From F1-20-MAGs119 sp041164425 (GTDB lineage: Bacteria > Actinomycetota > Acidimicrobiia > Acidimicrobiales > Ilumatobacteraceae), in the NCBI GenBank assembly GCA_041164425.1, contig JBEAPO010000052.1, positions 1-8,248 of the forward strand: 8,248 bases of DNA. The letters are read 5' to 3'. Below, in pieces: positions 5,419 to 8,248 of this stretch. The notes under the pieces were generated by a model. The model saw nothing but the letters and a program-made list of their open reading frames with translations, did not search any database and had not been told where the DNA came from. Each line of letters begins with the position of its first letter. Positions within the stretch are counted from its first letter, which is position 1. The translations under genes and the position numbers were made by a program.

Positions 5419-7701
5419 TCAGGCAGGAAGACAGATGTCCTGTGGTCGAACCGGTGTACGCATGATGTCACGGCCCGTCGCGTTTCGGATTGCCGCGACG
5501 ATTGCGGGCGTGACCGAGATGCACGGCGGTTCGCCAACGCCCTTGGCGCCGAGGGGTGCCAAGGGCTCGTATTCCTCGATGGTGACGGCGACGACATCTG
5601 GTGCGTCGAGAGCGGTTGGCAGTAGATAGTCGGTGAAGCTGGGATTCCGAACGATCCCATTGTCGACGACGATCTCTTCCATGACGGCCAGGCCGAGGCC
5701 CTGCGCGATACCGCCCTCGATCTGACCGAGCAATGCCAGCGGATTCAACACCTGGCCCACGTCCTGGGCCGTCGCGATCTGGACAACCTTCACGAGGCCC
5801 AACTCGGTATCGACGTCGACCACCGCGCGGTGTGCCACGAATGCGAAAGCCACGTGGCAGTTTCCCTGGCCGTTCTCATCGAGCTCTTCGGTTGGCCGGT
5901 GGCGGTGCAAAAACGTCTGTTCAATGCGAAGACCGGCGCTGGCATCCGCGACCGGCACGCGCAGCGGACCGAGGGTGTCGACAATCTCGGTTCCTTCGAT
6001 GACCAATTGCAACGGGTCGAGGTTGTGAACGTGCGCCACGTGCTCGAAGAGTCGTTCGCGAACGAGACGGCACGCGCCATCGACTGCGCCACCGCTCATC
6101 CACGTCTGTCGTGAAGCCGAGGTGGAACCGGCGGAGCCGACCTGGGTGTCGATGGTGTCGAGCACGACGGTGTCGACTCCGAGAATCGTCCGCGCGATCT
6201 GTTGGGCGAGAACGACGAAACCCTGACCAACCTCGGCGGTTGCGAATTTCAAGGTTGCGACACCATCGGCCAATGTGCATCGAGCCTCGGCCGAATCATC
6301 GAAACCCTCGGAGTACATGAGGTTCTTGATGGATACGCCCCAGCCGATTCCCCGCCGAATGTGATGGGGGTCGGACGTGCGACCAGAACCACCGGGCAAT
6401 TCCAATGATCCGGTGTCGTGGTGTGGGTCGTCGGGCAGGGGTATTGCAGCCGTCTCGCGGATGCATCGAGCGACGGGCGCGACACTGTCGACAACCTGGC
6501 CCGTGAACAGTTTGTCGCCGGTCTTCATGGCATTGCGCAAACGGATCTCGATGGGAGAGATGCCGAGCGCAGCAGCCAGTTTGTCCATCTGGCCCTCGTG
6601 AGCGAAGCACGCTTGTACGACGCCGAATCCTCTCATCGCACCGCACGGAGGGTTGTTTGTTCGCGTGGCCCAAGCGTCGAGGCGCGAATTGTCACAGGCA
6701 TAGGGGCCCTGAAGATGTGTGATGCCGTTGATGAGGACGGCCGACGATGTTGATGCATATGCGCCACCGTCGAGCTTCATCCAGCCTTCGACCTTCACGA
6801 GCTTTCCCGTGCTGTCGGCGTGGTGGCGAAGGTGGATTCGTCCGGGATGCCGGTGTACGTGGCCGAAGAAACTCTCTTCCCGGCTGTATTGAACCTTCAC
6901 GGGACGCCCCGTTCTCAATGCGAGCAGACACGTGTGAACCTGCAGCGAGATGTCTTCGCGGGCACCGAATGCGCCGCCGACTCCACCGAGAACGAGGCGA
7001 ACCTTTTCCTCTTCGAGTCCGAGGCAGTCTGCGATCTGTTTGCGATCCTCGTGGAGCCACTGCGTGGCAACGACGAGCTCGACGCCGGCGCCGCCCGGGT
7101 CGGGGTAGGCGAGTGCGGCCTCGAGACCCAAGAAGGCCTGATCCTGCATACCGATGTCGTAAGTACCTTCGACGATCACATCGCCGACGATGTCGGGATC
7201 GCCCGAGACGATTCGCTGATGACGAAACACGTTCCCGTCGGGGTGTATCGGCGGCGTTGCGGGGTCGATGGCTGCGTCCATGTCGGAGAGCACCGGCAGC
7301 AATTCGTACTCAACCTTGATGGCCGCGAGTGCGCGTCGACAGGTTTCCGGATGGTCGGCTGCAACCGCGGCGACCGGTTCACCCATGTAGCGAACTACAT
7401 CGCGTGCGAACACGGGCTGGTCGGATGCGATCAGACCGTACGTGGCCTTACCCGGAACATCCTCGGCAAGAATGATCGTCTCGACGCCCGATATTTTCCA
7501 AGCGGCGCTCGTGTCGATGGAGACGATTCGAGCGTGGGCATGGGGTGACCGCAGCGTTGCGCCCCACAACATGTTCTCCGCCTGAAAGTCGGACGAGAAG
7601 GCGAAATTTCCCTGGGTCTTTGCGACACCGTCGGGGCGGAGCGCGGAGGTTCCGAGGACGTCACGGCTTTTCGTGCGTGTCGTTGTCTGAGAGTTCTTCA
7701 C
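5419..7701 (-). CDS. Molybdenum hydroxylase large subunit (molybdopterin-binding, xanthine dehydrogenase/CoxL superfamily)
   Basis: 760 residues, the usual size for a CoxL/XdhA-type catalytic subunit that hydroxylates a heterocycle or aldehyde with water-derived oxygen. An Ald_Xan_dh_C-like domain (about 20-135) is followed by two MoCo-binding domains. Motifs are VATQ (211-214, Gln214), GGVGGAFGARED (239-250), GAMRGFG (354-360, Arg357), AEVGQGF (489-495), GSAGSTSASRQTWMSGGAV (522-540) and GAKGVGEPP (718-726). Glu724 is the catalytic base. The form I CO dehydrogenase loop AYRCSFR is absent, so this is not a CO oxidiser. The bovine xanthine-dehydrogenase specificity Glu802 aligns to a Gly (192) in AFLGLEAAL, arguing against an ordinary xanthine dehydrogenase. 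The GTG start at 7701 overlaps the small-subunit stop as GTGA, with AAGGGGG 7 nt upstream; the first domain starts some 15 residues in. Substrate is unknown. Confidence 0.92.
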   Translation of the reverse strand: MKNSQTTTRTKSRDVLGTSALRPDGVAKTQGNFAFSSDFQAENMLWGATLRSPHAHARIVSIDTSAAWKISGVETIILAEDVPGKATYGLIASDQPVFARDVVRYMGEPVAAVAADHPETCRRALAAIKVEYELLPVLSDMDAAIDPATPPIHPDGNVFRHQRIVSGDPDIVGDVIVEGTYDIGMQDQAFLGLEAALAYPDPGGAGVELVVATQWLHEDRKQIADCLGLEEEKVRLVLGGVGGAFGAREDISLQVHTCLLALRTGRPVKVQYSREESFFGHVHRHPGRIHLRHHADSTGKLVKVEGWMKLDGGAYASTSSAVLINGITHLQGPYACDNSRLDAWATRTNNPPCGAMRGFGVVQACFAHEGQMDKLAAALGISPIEIRLRNAMKTGDKLFTGQVVDSVAPVARCIRETAAIPLPDDPHHDTGSLELPGGSGRTSDPHHIRRGIGWGVSIKNLMYSEGFDDSAEARCTLADGVATLKFATAEVGQGFVVLAQQIARTILGVDTVVLDTIDTQVGSAGSTSASRQTWMSGGAVDGACRLVRERLFEHVAHVHNLDPLQLVIEGTEIVDTLGPLRVPVADASAGLRIEQTFLHRHRPTEELDENGQGNCHVAFAFVAHRAVVDVDTELGLVKVVQIATAQDVGQVLNPLALLGQIEGGIAQGLGLAVMEEIVVDNGIVRNPSFTDYLLPTALDAPDVVAVTIEEYEPLAPLGAKGVGEPPCISVTPAIVAAIRNATGRDIMRTPVRPQDICLPA

Positions 7702-8189
7702 TTGGCGACCCCCTTGCGAACGGCAACGACCGTCTCCACGGCCGCGAAGATTCGCCCATAGCCGGTGCATCGGCAGATGTTGCCCGAAAGTGCTTCCTTG
7801 ACTTCGATGGGCGACGGGTCGGGATTGTGGTCGAGCAAGTGATGCACGGCAACTATCAAACCCGGTGTGCAGAACCCGCATTGCACTGCTCCATGGTCGA
7901 CGAATGCGCGTTGAACGTCGGTGGGCGAGCCATCGGCCGAAAGACCCTCGACGGTCACGACTTCACTACCGACCGCGGAGGCGGAGAGAACGAGACAAGA
8001 ACAAACGGCATCGCCGTCGACAAGGACGGTGCAGCTACCGCATTCACCTTGCTCACAGGCACCCTTGCTGCCCATCAGCCCGAGTCTTTCTCGCAGGACA
8101 TAGAGAAGGCTTTCGCCGACCCAGGAATCGCGAACCTCTCGACGCTGCCCGTTGACGACGAGCTCGTAGAAACCGGTGGTGTCGCTCAT
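7698..8189 (-). CDS. Molybdenum hydroxylase small subunit, 2x[2Fe-2S] (CoxS/XdhC-like)
   Basis: 163 residues, the standard length for the iron-sulfur subunit that carries electrons from the Mo centre to FAD. The N-terminal plant-ferredoxin-type domain holds C45, C50, C53 and C65 in GACEQGECGSC...C; C63 is an extra cysteine. The C-terminal four-helix domain holds C104-x2-C107 (QCGFCTPG) and C139-x-C141 (NICRCTGYG). All eight ligands are present, so both clusters should form. The ATG at 8189 is preceded by GGAG 6 nt away, and it overlaps the stop of the FAD subunit as ATGA. Its own 3' end overlaps the Mo subunit start by 4 nt. The three subunits are thus translationally coupled, which suits a fixed-stoichiometry complex. 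Identity is secure. Confidence 0.95.
   Translation of the reverse strand: MSDTTGFYELVVNGQRREVRDSWVGESLLYVLRERLGLMGSKGACEQGECGSCTVLVDGDAVCSCLVLSASAVGSEVVTVEGLSADGSPTDVQRAFVDHGAVQCGFCTPGLIVAVHHLLDHNPDPSPIEVKEALSGNICRCTGYGRIFAAVETVVAVRKGVAK
7709..7715 (-). promoter_or_regulatory. Ribosome binding site of the Mo subunit
   Basis: AAGGGGG on the minus strand within the last codons of the small-subunit gene, 7 nt before the GTG at 7701. It supports the GTG start over upstream in-frame codons that would overlap the iron-sulfur gene more deeply. Confidence 0.6.
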
Positions 8190-8248
8190 TTCGTGCTCCG
8201 AAGGTAGAGGCGGCGGGTGAGTGTTTCGATGGCGTGCCGTCGGTAGGC
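8186..8248 (-). CDS. Molybdenum hydroxylase FAD subunit, C-terminal tail (truncated by window edge)
   Basis: Twenty codons and a TGA stop read AYRRHAIETLTRRLYLRSTK. The pattern Y-R-R-H-x5-L-T-R-R matches the usual end of CoxM/XdhB-type FAD-binding subunits, which typically finish with a 'YRRHL...LVRRAL' helix. The stop codon overlaps the ATG of the iron-sulfur subunit as ATGA. This gives the order FAD, FeS, Mo (coxMSL-like), and FAD, FeS and Mo subunits are exactly what a three-subunit molybdenum hydroxylase needs. Only the tail is inside the window, so the FAD and FAD/NAD-binding motifs cannot be assessed. The short length limits confidence, but position and motif agree. Confidence 0.75.
   Translation of the reverse strand, partial: AYRRHAIETLTRRLYLRSTK
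8196..8199 (-). promoter_or_regulatory. Ribosome binding site of the FeS subunit
   Basis: GGAG on the minus strand, 6 nt before the ATG at 8189 and inside the last codons of the FAD subunit gene. It supports the chosen start and coupled translation. Confidence 0.5.

Noticed and set aside
6820..7548. Plus-strand 242-codon open frame opposite the Mo subunit
   Set aside because: It lies antisense to conserved MoCo-binding motifs, has no recognisable protein features and no ribosome binding site.
5419..7701. Annotation of the Mo subunit as aerobic carbon monoxide dehydrogenase CoxL
   Set aside because: The diagnostic AYRCSFR active-site loop is absent, replaced by GAMRGFG, so only superfamily membership is supported.

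Overview
The window is GC-rich (about 60 % by eye) and densely packed, with overlapping ATGA/GTGA gene junctions, GTG starts and possible leaderless starts. This points to a high-GC actinomycete such as Rhodococcus, Gordonia, Mycobacterium or a relative. The aldonolactone oxidase closely resembles the mycobacterial L-gulono-lactone dehydrogenase type. Genus is inference. No RNA genes, insertion sequences, CRISPR arrays or phage genes were seen, and no stretch over 300 bases lacks a gene.

Layout. (A) Minus-strand oxidative operon, read right to left from 2959 to the left edge: an AA_synth/DUF1185 protein (2405-2959), a small EthD-domain protein (2058-2408), a Rieske non-haem iron oxygenase alpha subunit (578-2035) and the N-terminal third of a cytochrome P450 (1-533, cut by the edge). 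(B) Plus-strand pair diverging from A: a FAD-linked aldono-lactone oxidase/dehydrogenase (2984-4294) and an APH/ecdysteroid-kinase-like phosphotransferase (4304-5383). (C) Minus-strand molybdenum hydroxylase operon converging on B from the right edge: the last 20 codons of the FAD subunit (8186-8248), the 2x[2Fe-2S] subunit (7698-8189) and the molybdopterin subunit (5419-7701). This is the medium-small-large order of cox-type operons.

How they may work together. Three oxygen- or water-activating enzymes (Rieske oxygenase, P450, Mo hydroxylase) lie beside a sugar-lactone-type flavoenzyme and a small-molecule kinase. This is typical of an accessory catabolic region for a ring-containing or glycosylated/polyhydroxylated natural product or xenobiotic. 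The substrate cannot be read from the sequence. Neither electron-transfer partners for the Rieske enzyme and P450 nor a regulator are present in the window.

The most striking non-coding signal is an 18-bp near-perfect palindrome (2963-2980) centred exactly midway between the divergent starts of A and B. It places a TANNNT -10-like hexamer 7 nt before the start codon on both strands. It could be a symmetric bidirectional leaderless promoter, a shared operator, or both.
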